A stretch of 64,000 bases of DNA from Deltaproteobacteria bacterium (lineage in GTDB: Bacteria > Bdellovibrionota > JACOXK01). How positions within the stretch are numbered: position 1 is the first letter of the stretch; each line of letters opens with the position of its first letter. Both the position numbers and the translations under genes were made by a program. Location: assembly GCA_016186995.1 (NCBI GenBank), contig JACPKQ010000022.1, forward strand, positions 78,556 to 142,555, written 5' to 3'. Below are positions 18,146 to 25,452 of the stretch, piece by piece. The notes beneath the pieces are model-generated. The model worked only from the letters and a program-made list of their open reading frames with translations. It did no database searches and had not been told where the DNA came from.

Positions 18146-18388
18146 ATGAATGAAAAAGGCCAAACCATTGTTGAGTATGTTCTTGTGTTGGCGATGAGCA
18201 CAATGATTATTGTCATAGTTTCAACCTATTTTCAAAAACCCCTTGGGCAGATTTTAGGTTTCTATCAAACAAGTATAGAATCGCTTGTTCGTTCTGGAGA
18301 TCTTAAATATGGAACACCCAGTGGGGATAAAGAAAAGCAAGAAGCTCCTCGGTTGAGGCATCAAGCTTTTAAGGAGTTTGCGAAATGA
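18146..18388 (+). CDS. Third Flp/TadE-like minor pilin
   Basis: The track ORF begins at 18131 inside tadV, but the start at 18146 (MNEKGQTIVEYV) is better: it follows GGAAG at a normal distance and gives the usual short leader. The 80 residues contain the cut site EKG/Q and hydrophobic helix TIVEYVLVLAMSTMIIVIVS, then a soluble, Lys/Glu-rich tail. It is probably a minor pilin. The stop overlaps the next start by four bases. Confidence 0.8.
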   Translation: MNEKGQTIVEYVLVLAMSTMIIVIVSTYFQKPLGQILGFYQTSIESLVRSGDLKYGTPSGDKEKQEAPRLRHQAFKEFAK

Positions 18389-18990
18389 AATTGTTGCGAA
18401 GCTTAAGTTCTTGGAATGGCATAATAACAACTTTGGTTCTGAGTAGGGAGGGTATTTACCCAATCCCTACTCTCTCATGGATACGTGTCATTGCGAGTGC
18501 AGCGAAGCAATCCCCTAGAATTCTTAAAAGAATTCTAGGAGATCACCACGGTTCATTTCATGAACCTCGTGATGACAGAAAAGCTGAAAAGGGGCAGGCG
18601 TTGACTGAATTTTTGCTTATTTTTATTTTACTTCTTTTTTTAATTCTTCTTCACTTTCAAGCTTCCATGAGTTTTGTTTCAAGTTCCTATATGAACTATG
18701 TTTCTTTCATGGGGGCTCGTACCAATATGGTGAGTGGAGAAGATCGTGCCCGGGCTGTTATTGAAAACATGTTAGGGCCATCTGAAGCAGGTTATCTAAG
18801 CCCTTTTGCTAGAGCAGAAGAAGCTCGGGTTACAGAAGGTGGGGTGGGTATTCCTTATAAATCCTATCTTTATATTCCTATTTTAAGATTTCAGGGACAA
18901 AAGGAAATGAATTTAGAAGCTACAACCCCTATGCGAAGAGAACCTGATTCTAATGCCTGTGGAAATCTGGAGCATGACAATGGGTGCTAA
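18385..18990 (+). CDS. TadE-like minor pilin with a repeat-expanded leader
   Basis: The mature part starts at AEKGQALTEFLLIFILLLFLIL (about residues 67-88), a TadE-type processing site and membrane helix. A soluble domain of about 110 residues follows. Between the initiator region (MKLLRSL) and this site lie about 60 residues encoded by a dispersed repeat (18401-18578), including the tell-tale WIRVIASAAKQSPR. Without the repeat, the leader would be about ten residues, as in its neighbours. The insert keeps the frame and would be removed by TadV with the leader, so the mature pilin is unchanged. Whether so long a leader is processed well is unknown. Confidence 0.8.
   Translation: MKLLRSLSSWNGIITTLVLSREGIYPIPTLSWIRVIASAAKQSPRILKRILGDHHGSFHEPRDDRKAEKGQALTEFLLIFILLLFLILLHFQASMSFVSSSYMNYVSFMGARTNMVSGEDRARAVIENMLGPSEAGYLSPFARAEEARVTEGGVGIPYKSYLYIPILRFQGQKEMNLEATTPMRREPDSNACGNLEHDNGC
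18401..18578 (+). repeat. Composite palindromic repeat inside the tadE-like gene
   Basis: It opens with the family end motif GCTTAAGTTCTTGGAATGGC. Then come the hairpin CTTTGGTTCT-GAGTAGGGA..TCCCTACTC-TCTCATGG, the unit TGTCATTGCGAG..GAAGCAATC, the palindrome CCTAGAATTCTT-AAA-AGAATTCTAGG, and GGTTCAT-TTC-ATGAACC before GTGATGACAG. The same module order recurs at 46925-47168. It is read through in frame. Confidence 0.85.
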
Positions 18991-19531
18991 CAATCTTTAT
19001 CTTTTTGTGAAATACGCCGATAAGCTCTCGGGATGTATTATTATGAAGTTTCGAAGTTATGTAAAGAAATGGTCTAGCATGTCCATGAGCACGGGGCAGT
19101 CGGCTATTGAATTTGTCTTTGTTGTTCCTGTTTTATTCCTATTGCTGTTATGGACGTTTCAATTTTTTTACGCGATCCACACATCAAATGTGAACCAAAA
19201 ATATGCGAGAGAAGAGCTTATGAAACAAATAAATCACCACAGGGATTTAAGAAACTCATCGGCTCCCGGGGTTGCACAATATGATTTTGAAAATGATGGG
19301 TACTTCCTCTCTGAGAGAATGCCGCATATGGAAAAAGATATTTATAGAAATCGTTTTTCAAACGGAAAAACTTTTTTTGCAGTGAGTGTGACAGGTACAC
19401 CTGAAGGAAGCGATGTACCGCAAAGAATTGTAGGAGAACCGAAGGTCAACGAAAAAGGTGAAATGGATCAAAAAAATATTTTAAAAGTTTATACGACGGT
19501 CGGAATTTGTCGTGATGAGGAATGTAAGTAA
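18980..19531 (+). CDS. TadE-family minor pilin
   Basis: This pseudopilin carries the TadE pattern STGQSAIEFVFVVPVLFLLLLWTFQFFY, then a soluble domain of about 140 residues. The track start is 18953. The ATG at 18980 is preferred because GGAG lies seven bases before it. A further ATG at 19043 (MKFRSYVKKW) would give a shorter leader. The stretch GTTATGTAAAGAAATGGTC just before the processing site matches one end of the dispersed repeat family, so the leader may carry a repeat remnant. It is co-transcribed with its neighbours. Confidence 0.8.
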   Translation: MGANNLYLFVKYADKLSGCIIMKFRSYVKKWSSMSMSTGQSAIEFVFVVPVLFLLLLWTFQFFYAIHTSNVNQKYAREELMKQINHHRDLRNSSAPGVAQYDFENDGYFLSERMPHMEKDIYRNRFSNGKTFFAVSVTGTPEGSDVPQRIVGEPKVNEKGEMDQKNILKVYTTVGICRDEECK

Positions 19532-19548
19532 AGGGGAAGGTTAAATAC

Positions 19549-20364
19549 ATGAAAAATTCAAAAGCTGTTATTATTTCAGGTTTATTAGCTGCAGTTTCAG
19601 TAGGGTTGCTTTATCTATGGGTTCAGCAAAAAACGGGCCCAAGCCTTGGAGAAACAGCAGAAGTTTATGTTATGGCAGGAGATGTAGGAGAGCTTGTTTC
19701 TATTGATGAAACGATGGTGCGAAAAGTGGCGTTACCTAAAAAATATATTCAACCAGGTGCGCTTGATAATTTAAATGTGATTATTGGAAGTATTGCTCGT
19801 GCCCCAATACAAAAGGGTGAACAAGTTCTTTTTACAAAGCTTTATTTAAAAGGGCAGCAAAATATTAATCTTTCCAGGCGTGTTTCAAAAAACAGCCGTG
19901 CTATTACGATTCCTGTTTCAGATGTTCATGGGGTCGCTAAGCTTATTCAACCCGGAGATCGAGTTGATGTTGTTGTTTCTGTTGATTACGGCGAGGGAGA
20001 TCGTGAAGTGCGCGAAGTAAAAACAGCTATGCAGGATGTTCTTGTTTTAGCAACAGGGCAATACATTGATTCAAACATTCCTTTAGAAAGACATGTTGAT
20101 GAAGTTACAGGTGCTATTAAAAGACAAGATTTAAGGCAAGAAAGGTACCGAAGTGTCACTTTAGAAGCAAACCCTGAACAAGTTCAAAAACTTGTTTTTA
20201 TGATGACGGCAGGGGAAGGGCTTATTTTCCTTTCTTTAAGAAACCCGTTGGATCGAGATTTTACAAGCATGGGAACAGCAGATCATGACACAGTATTGGG
20301 GCCAACGAGTAAAAGAGGGTCTCGAATTCGAATGCAGCGTCGACCTTTATGGCAGGAGTTTTAA
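19549..20364 (+). CDS. cpaB: CpaB/RcpC pilus assembly protein
   Basis: CpaB/RcpC is a periplasmic protein tied to the Tad secretin. The 271 residues show an N-terminal membrane anchor (about 6-24), an SAF-like domain (about 38-105, VYVMAGDVGELVSIDETMV) and the RcpC domain with RRVSKNSRAITIPVS and KLIQPGDRVDVVVS. It lies between the minor pilins and the secretin, the standard order. A clear AAGGGGAAGG-type ribosome site precedes the ATG. Confidence 0.92.
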   Translation: MKNSKAVIISGLLAAVSVGLLYLWVQQKTGPSLGETAEVYVMAGDVGELVSIDETMVRKVALPKKYIQPGALDNLNVIIGSIARAPIQKGEQVLFTKLYLKGQQNINLSRRVSKNSRAITIPVSDVHGVAKLIQPGDRVDVVVSVDYGEGDREVREVKTAMQDVLVLATGQYIDSNIPLERHVDEVTGAIKRQDLRQERYRSVTLEANPEQVQKLVFMMTAGEGLIFLSLRNPLDRDFTSMGTADHDTVLGPTSKRGSRIRMQRRPLWQEF

Positions 20365-20378
20365 AAAAGGATATTTTC

Positions 20379-22202
20379 ATGAGAACTTATAAAATAAATA
20401 ACACAGTTAAGTTCTTGAAATGGCTAGTTTACATAAACACGAGCTTAAGCAAGCACACTATTCGTGACTATGTGAAGAAATGGTCAGTGTTTGGAGCGGA
20501 AGTAAAGCGCAGCCCACGGTTCGTAATAAAAAGAATATCGATCCTTTGGCTGAAGCCTCTGGATGACAAACTACAGCGAGCCATGAAGCGGAAAACACTG
20601 CCATTTCAAGAACCTAAGCTGCAAAATACATTATTGCTGTTGATAACCTTTTTTTTACTAAGCATCTCAAGTATGAATACCGCTTTTTCGAAGACGGAAG
20701 AGAAGGTGGATATTCCTACTGTTTATCTTAATTTTACAAACAATATTCCAAAGTTTCGCCGTGTTGATTTTTCCATTGGTAGAGTTGTTCCAGCAGATAG
20801 AAATATTGCAAATGGGCTGATTCCACCAGGGCAAAAAGTGCCAAGTCTTATTCACTTTATTCCTAAAACACCCGGGCTTACAAGTATTACTGTTTACGAT
20901 ACCAAAAATAACCCACGTATTGTTTACCAAATTACAGTTCTCTCCAAAGATCAGGGGGCTATTATTTCTGAACTCAATCAACTCTTAGGAGAAGTCGAGG
21001 GTATTCAGATAAGCCCAGTAGGTACTAAGGTCGCTATTGGTGGAGAAATTATTTTGCCTCGTGATTTAAGAAAAATTATTTCTGTTATAGGTCAAGTTGA
21101 TAAAGATAAAGATTATAAAGGTAAAATTATTTTAACTGCAGCTCTTTCAGATCTTTCAAAACAACTGATTGCTAACATGATTATGAGAGAAATTTCAGAA
21201 AATGAAGCTCTTAAATCTGTAGCCGCCAAGGTTTATGTAAAACCTATTAAAAATAATTTTCAACTCGTAGGTATTGTTGATACCGATGATCAAAGAAAAA
21301 AAATAGAAACCATTGCTTTTGAATTCATTCCCGATTTTTATAGAGAGCCTTCTCAATTTAAAGAATTTGAAATTCAAATGCCCTTACCACGAATTGTAAA
21401 CTTGATCGATTTAGCGCCTGAAAAGAAAGAAGCACCTAAAGCGCCCACACTTTATAAGATTACAGCTCGTTATGTTGAGATGAATAAAAACTATCTTCGT
21501 CAGTTTGGTATTGATTGGGGACCAGGGTTTGTGGATACCTCAAAGCTTGAGGTCGATTCTGAAAAGGTAGGTGTTATTGGAGCTGTCACAGGAACAATAA
21601 ATAGCCTCATTCCAAAATTAAAAACGGCCAAGGAATTAGGTTTAGCGCGCGAACTTCAAGCTTTTGAAATTCTTATAACTGAAGGAGAAAACGGCATTAT
21701 TTCTAATGTAACGAATATTCCTTTTCCTGTGATTGGCGAAAGAGGGCAAGAGGGCACCGAGTTTGCTCCGACAGGTTTAGATGCAGTCGTCAAACCAAAT
21801 GCTATTGGAGATAAAGCCAATAATGTTAAATTAGCACTTAAGTTCAGTCTTAAAACATTAGCTGGTTTCGTCAATGCTAGACCTTCTATTACTGAAAACA
21901 AAATGGATACAACCATTACTCTTAAACCAGATCAAAGTGCTGCTATTGGTGGTTTAGTGACGGCAAGTTTAGGAAAAGAGTTTAATAGAATGCCTAAAGC
22001 AACACAGGAAATATCAGATCCTATTTTTAGATTACTTCGTTCTAAAGCGTTTCGAGATAATAAGTCTCAATTTGTTATTTTCGTGACTCCTCAGATCATG
22101 ACAGATGTCAAAGTGAATGCTGAGGCTTCTACTGTTGGAGATAAGTTTAACATCAAGTTACCTGAGGCTATTAAAGATGATCCGGGGTTAACGGAGAATT
22201 AA
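20379..22202 (+). CDS. cpaC: CpaC/RcpA outer-membrane secretin of the Tad pilus
   Basis: This secretin forms the outer-membrane pore for the pilus. The track ORF begins at 20349, but the ATG at 20379 (MRTYKINN) has AAGG at a good distance and leaves the cpaB end free. A signal-peptide core (NTLLLLITFFLLSIS) appears only at about residue 85 because about 70 residues encoded by a repeat are inserted before it. Downstream are a pilus-secretin N domain (about 115-190), a BON-like segment (IISVIGQVDKDKDYKGK), and the secretin domain (about 430-590) with LKPDQSAAIGGLV and FVIFVTPQIMTD. A second ATG inside the repeat (MKRKTLPFQ, about 20584) would give a normal signal peptide and may be the start now used. 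Confidence 0.9.
   Translation: MRTYKINNTVKFLKWLVYINTSLSKHTIRDYVKKWSVFGAEVKRSPRFVIKRISILWLKPLDDKLQRAMKRKTLPFQEPKLQNTLLLLITFFLLSISSMNTAFSKTEEKVDIPTVYLNFTNNIPKFRRVDFSIGRVVPADRNIANGLIPPGQKVPSLIHFIPKTPGLTSITVYDTKNNPRIVYQITVLSKDQGAIISELNQLLGEVEGIQISPVGTKVAIGGEIILPRDLRKIISVIGQVDKDKDYKGKIILTAALSDLSKQLIANMIMREISENEALKSVAAKVYVKPIKNNFQLVGIVDTDDQRKKIETIAFEFIPDFYREPSQFKEFEIQMPLPRIVNLIDLAPEKKEAPKAPTLYKITARYVEMNKNYLRQFGIDWGPGFVDTSKLEVDSEKVGVIGAVTGTINSLIPKLKTAKELGLARELQAFEILITEGENGIISNVTNIPFPVIGERGQEGTEFAPTGLDAVVKPNAIGDKANNVKLALKFSLKTLAGFVNARPSITENKMDTTITLKPDQSAAIGGLVTASLGKEFNRMPKATQEISDPIFRLLRSKAFRDNKSQFVIFVTPQIMTDVKVNAEASTVGDKFNIKLPEAIKDDPGLTEN
20407..20619 (+). repeat. Composite palindromic repeat, type A, inside cpaC
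   Basis: The element is bounded by inverted ends TTAAGTTCTTGAAATGG (20407-20423) and CCATTTCAAGAACCTAA (about 20601-20617). Inside, GAAATGGTCAGTGTTT (about 20477-20493) pairs with AAACACTGCCATTTC near the right end. The interior shares TGGAGCGGAAGTAAAGCG and GCGAGCCATGAAGCGGAA with the copy near 42.2 kb. It is about 213 bases, so it adds about 71 codons without breaking the frame. Confidence 0.85.
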
Positions 22203-22204
22203 TT

Positions 22205-22288
22205 CTGGATCCCCGCCTTCGCGGGAATGACAGAGGTTGTCAGTGAAGATCGCCACGGGTTCTTTCCAAGAACCCTCGCGATGACAGA
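22205..22288. repeat. Two short palindromic repeats between cpaC and cpaEF
   Basis: First unit: CTGGATCCCCGCCTTCGCGGGAATGACAG. Second: GATCGCCACGGGTTCTTTCCAAGAACCCTCGCGATGACAG, with stem GGGTTCTT-TCC-AAGAACCC. They fill most of the 106-base gap and end shortly before the ribosome site of the next gene. Confidence 0.85.
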
Positions 22289-22308
22289 GAGGATTTACGG
22301 GAGTAACG

Positions 22309-24459
22309 GTGGCCATGAAGCATATTGTTAGTATTTTTGGGGGGAAAGATGGCGTTGGCAAATCTGTTTTTGCCGCCAACTATGCGTGTACCTTTTTAAA
22401 TAATCAAAGAAAAAGAACACTTCTTATTGATCTTGATGCAGAGCGCTGTGGTGATCAAGGGCTTATTTTTGCAACAGCTTTTCCTAAAACTCTAGCACAA
22501 TATTCAAGTGGAGAGCGTGCAGATCTTCAAGCTATTCAAGGTTGTATTGTAAAACATTCGGGGGGTGTAGAGATCATTCAGGCTTTCCGGGATCAATATG
22601 AAAAGGCTCAGTTAAGTCCTGCTTTTTTCGATAAAATTTTAAGAGAACTTCATCGTCATTATGATCTTATTGTCATTGATGGGGGTGCTCAGTTTGATCC
22701 TCTTGTTATTAAAGCATTTGAAGTTTCTACAGCACTTTTCCTTGTGACAAATCCAGATGTGCTCACACTTTCTCAAACTAAAAAAACATTAGAAAAACTT
22801 CACTCACTTCTTTTTCCAAAAGAAATGATTAAAATTATTTTGAACAAGTACAGCAGTGAAGCACTTATCTCGCCTCAGATGGTTCAAAAAAATTTAGGCT
22901 ACCCTTTGTTTGCTGCCATTCAACAAGACGACAGAACGTGTTCCTATGCTCTTGCCAAAGGGCAACCCTTTGCTCTTTATCAAACTCGTACAGGGGTTGC
23001 GCAATCATTTATTCAATTTGATCAGGTGCTTTCTCAAAGAAAAGTTTTAGAAGGGTTGCAATCTCTGAAAAAGCCAAGGGCTTCTTTTCAGATTCAAGAG
23101 AACATGGAAGAACTTAAAGCAACAGGTACTGAAGGCAGACAAGTTTATCAAAGAGGTTCACGAAGAAAAGTGTCCCAAGATCCGCGAACACTTTTAAAGC
23201 TTCAGATTCATGAACAACTTGTTGAAACGCTTAATTTAAAAAAAATGGATACAGCTGAAGTTGAAGCAGACCCACATAAAAAAGAACAGCTTCGTGAAAA
23301 AACAAAAAAGGCTGTTTTAGAGTTGATCGATAAACATGATTTATCGTCCTATACACACGAAGATAAAAAGACTTTGGTTGGGGAGATTTTAGATGAAGCT
23401 TTGGGTTTGGGACCTCTTGAAAAACTTCTTCAAGATGAGGAGGTGAATGAGATCATGGTCAATTCCAGAGATCAAATTTATGTTGAAAAGGGTGGAAACA
23501 TTACTTTAACAGATCTTTCTTTTACCTCCGACAATCAGTTACTTACAGTTATTGAAAGAATTGTAGCTCCTTTAGGAAGACGTATTGATGAACAAACTCC
23601 TTACTGTGATGCGAGATTACCTGACGGCTCTCGTGTGCATGCTATTATTCCACCACTTTCTATTCAAGGGCCTATGATTACTATTCGTAAATTTTCCAAA
23701 ATACCACTTCAGGTGAAAGATTTGATTCGCTTTGATTCTTTTACAGAAGATATGGCTGCTTTTTTTAAGGCGTGTATTGAAGCACGTCTTAATATTGTCA
23801 TTTCAGGGGGTACAGGAACTGGTAAGACGACACTTCTCAATGTTCTTTCTTCTTTTATTCCACAGCGAGAAAGAATTATTACCATCGAAGACTCAGCTGA
23901 GTTGCAGTTAAAACAACCTCATGTAGCGCGTCTTGAAGCCCGACCTCCTAATATTGAAGGAAAAGGGGCTGTGACGATTCGCGATCTTGTTAAAAACACT
24001 TTGAGAATGCGCCCTGACCGTATCGTTGTTGGAGAGTGCCGAAGTGGAGAAGCACTCGACATGCTTCAAGCGATGAATACAGGTCATGATGGGTCACTCA
24101 CAACAATTCACGCGAACTCGCCCAGGGATTGTCTTTCACGTTTGGAAACCCTTGTTATGATGGCTGGAATGGATCTTCCAAGCCGTGCTATTCGTGAACA
24201 AATTACTTCTGCCATTGATATTATTGTTCAAATTTCGCGTCTTTCTGATGGGTCTAGGAAGATTACAAAAGTAACTGAAGTGACGGGTATGGAAGGGGAT
24301 GTGATTACCCTTCAAGATATTTTTGTTTTTAAGCAAACGGGGCTTTCAGCAGACAGAAAAGTACAAGGTGTTTTCACAACAACAGGTTTTGTGCCCCGTT
24401 TTGTTGAAGAACTTAAACAAAAAGGAGTTCATTTACCAGAGGGGTTATTTAATAAATAA
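22309..24459 (+). CDS. cpaF: Fused CpaE-like ATPase and CpaF/TadA secretion ATPase
   Basis: This 716-residue protein joins two Tad proteins that are normally separate. Residues 1 to about 240 form a CpaE/MinD-like ATPase with deviant Walker A GGKDGVGKS (11-19), LLIDLDAE and DLIVIDGG. CpaE usually localises the pilus machine. From about 290 on it is CpaF/TadA: an N-terminal helical domain, Walker A GGTGTGKTT (about 500), the Asp/Glu boxes TIEDSAELQL, RMRPDRIVVGECR, and the His box LTTIHANSPRD. The track start is GTG at 22309 behind GGGAG. An ATG two codons later is equally possible. There is no frameshift between the halves; a linker of about 50 charged residues joins them. Confidence 0.93.
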   Translation: MAMKHIVSIFGGKDGVGKSVFAANYACTFLNNQRKRTLLIDLDAERCGDQGLIFATAFPKTLAQYSSGERADLQAIQGCIVKHSGGVEIIQAFRDQYEKAQLSPAFFDKILRELHRHYDLIVIDGGAQFDPLVIKAFEVSTALFLVTNPDVLTLSQTKKTLEKLHSLLFPKEMIKIILNKYSSEALISPQMVQKNLGYPLFAAIQQDDRTCSYALAKGQPFALYQTRTGVAQSFIQFDQVLSQRKVLEGLQSLKKPRASFQIQENMEELKATGTEGRQVYQRGSRRKVSQDPRTLLKLQIHEQLVETLNLKKMDTAEVEADPHKKEQLREKTKKAVLELIDKHDLSSYTHEDKKTLVGEILDEALGLGPLEKLLQDEEVNEIMVNSRDQIYVEKGGNITLTDLSFTSDNQLLTVIERIVAPLGRRIDEQTPYCDARLPDGSRVHAIIPPLSIQGPMITIRKFSKIPLQVKDLIRFDSFTEDMAAFFKACIEARLNIVISGGTGTGKTTLLNVLSSFIPQRERIITIEDSAELQLKQPHVARLEARPPNIEGKGAVTIRDLVKNTLRMRPDRIVVGECRSGEALDMLQAMNTGHDGSLTTIHANSPRDCLSRLETLVMMAGMDLPSRAIREQITSAIDIIVQISRLSDGSRKITKVTEVTGMEGDVITLQDIFVFKQTGLSADRKVQGVFTTTGFVPRFVEELKQKGVHLPEGLFNK

Positions 24460-24470
24460 TTATACTCAAG

Positions 24471-24546
24471 GTCATCCCCGCGAAGGCGGGGATCCAGGAT
24501 TTCTAGATTCCCGCTTGTGCGCTGAGCGCTAGTGCGGGAATGACAG
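24471..24546. repeat. Two palindromic repeats between cpaEF and tadB
   Basis: CCCCGC-GAAG-GCGGGG is followed by ATTCCCGC..GCGGGAATGACAG, whose loop is itself a small hairpin (GCGCTGAGCGC). Together they occupy nearly all of the 97-base gap, just before the tadB ribosome site. Confidence 0.85.
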
Positions 24547-24556
24547 AAGGGGACTT

Positions 24557-25417
24557 ATGGAACTTGTCATAGCTCTCATATTTGGACTGGCTGTTTTTTG
24601 GTTTATCTTTTCCAACTTTGAAGCGTTGGAAAAGAAATTTTCCTTTTCTCTTTCAGAAACGGTTGATCAAACAGTTTCTGAGCTTGATACACTTTTTATT
24701 GAGATGAAGCCTCGACAAGTTTTTTGGTTTTATGTTTTAACGGGAAGCATTGGTTTTTTATTTTTCTTTTCAATGCTTTTACCCCATTGGATAATAGGCT
24801 TCATTGTAGGTTTCATGTGGGTTTTTTTTTCATTTCGTCTTCCCAAAATTGTGATTCATATTTTAGTTCGTAGGCGTGTTTCAAAGTTTAACTCACAAAT
24901 GATCGATGGGCTTACTCTTTTATCAAATGCTTTAAAATCAGGGCTTTCGATTGTGCAAGGTATTCAGGTTGTGGTGGATGAAATGCCCAATCCTTTTTCA
25001 GAAGAATTTAATCTTGTTCTTTCTCAACAAAAGGTGGGTGTTCCGCTGGACGAGTGCTTTACGAAATTAGCTGAAAGAGTTCCTTCTGAAGACGTTGAGA
25101 TGTTTGTCACAGCTATTGTTATTTTAAGAGAAACAGGGGGTAATCTTTCTGAAACATTTGATACGGTTGTTCACACCATTCGAGAAAGAATTAAGGTTGA
25201 GAAAAAAATTGGTTCCATGGTTTTTATGGGTGTTATGCAGGGTGTGATTGTGACAGCTATTCCTTTTTTTCTTTTGGTTTTACTTTATGTCATTGACCCA
25301 CAGCATGTGACTATTCTTTTCACTAATGTATGGGGGTATGTCATTTTGGGAATCATGCTCTTTATGCAGCTTATAGGTGGGTTAATGATTAAGAAAATTG
25401 TGACGATAAGAGTATGA
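24557..25417 (+). CDS. tadB: TadB-type Tad pilus platform protein
   Basis: The 286 residues carry an N-terminal helix, a helix pair at about 53-95, and a GspF/T2SSF domain with FNSQMIDGLTLLSNALKSGLSIVQG (about 113-137). The C-terminal helices are PFFLLVLLYVIDP and GYVILGIMLFMQLIGGLMI. It is the inner-membrane partner of TadC for the Tad machine. Its tadC partner is not next to it as usual but in the operon at 6.0 kb. Confidence 0.92.
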   Translation: MELVIALIFGLAVFWFIFSNFEALEKKFSFSLSETVDQTVSELDTLFIEMKPRQVFWFYVLTGSIGFLFFFSMLLPHWIIGFIVGFMWVFFSFRLPKIVIHILVRRRVSKFNSQMIDGLTLLSNALKSGLSIVQGIQVVVDEMPNPFSEEFNLVLSQQKVGVPLDECFTKLAERVPSEDVEMFVTAIVILRETGGNLSETFDTVVHTIRERIKVEKKIGSMVFMGVMQGVIVTAIPFFLLVLLYVIDPQHVTILFTNVWGYVILGIMLFMQLIGGLMIKKIVTIRV

Positions 25418-25452
25418 GCCTCTCGCAATGAAGGGTTTATGGGGGAGAAGAT

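Noticed and set aside
22188-24532. Track ORFs 22188-22379 and 24323-24532
   Set aside because: Both are built mainly from palindromic repeats and overlap real genes.
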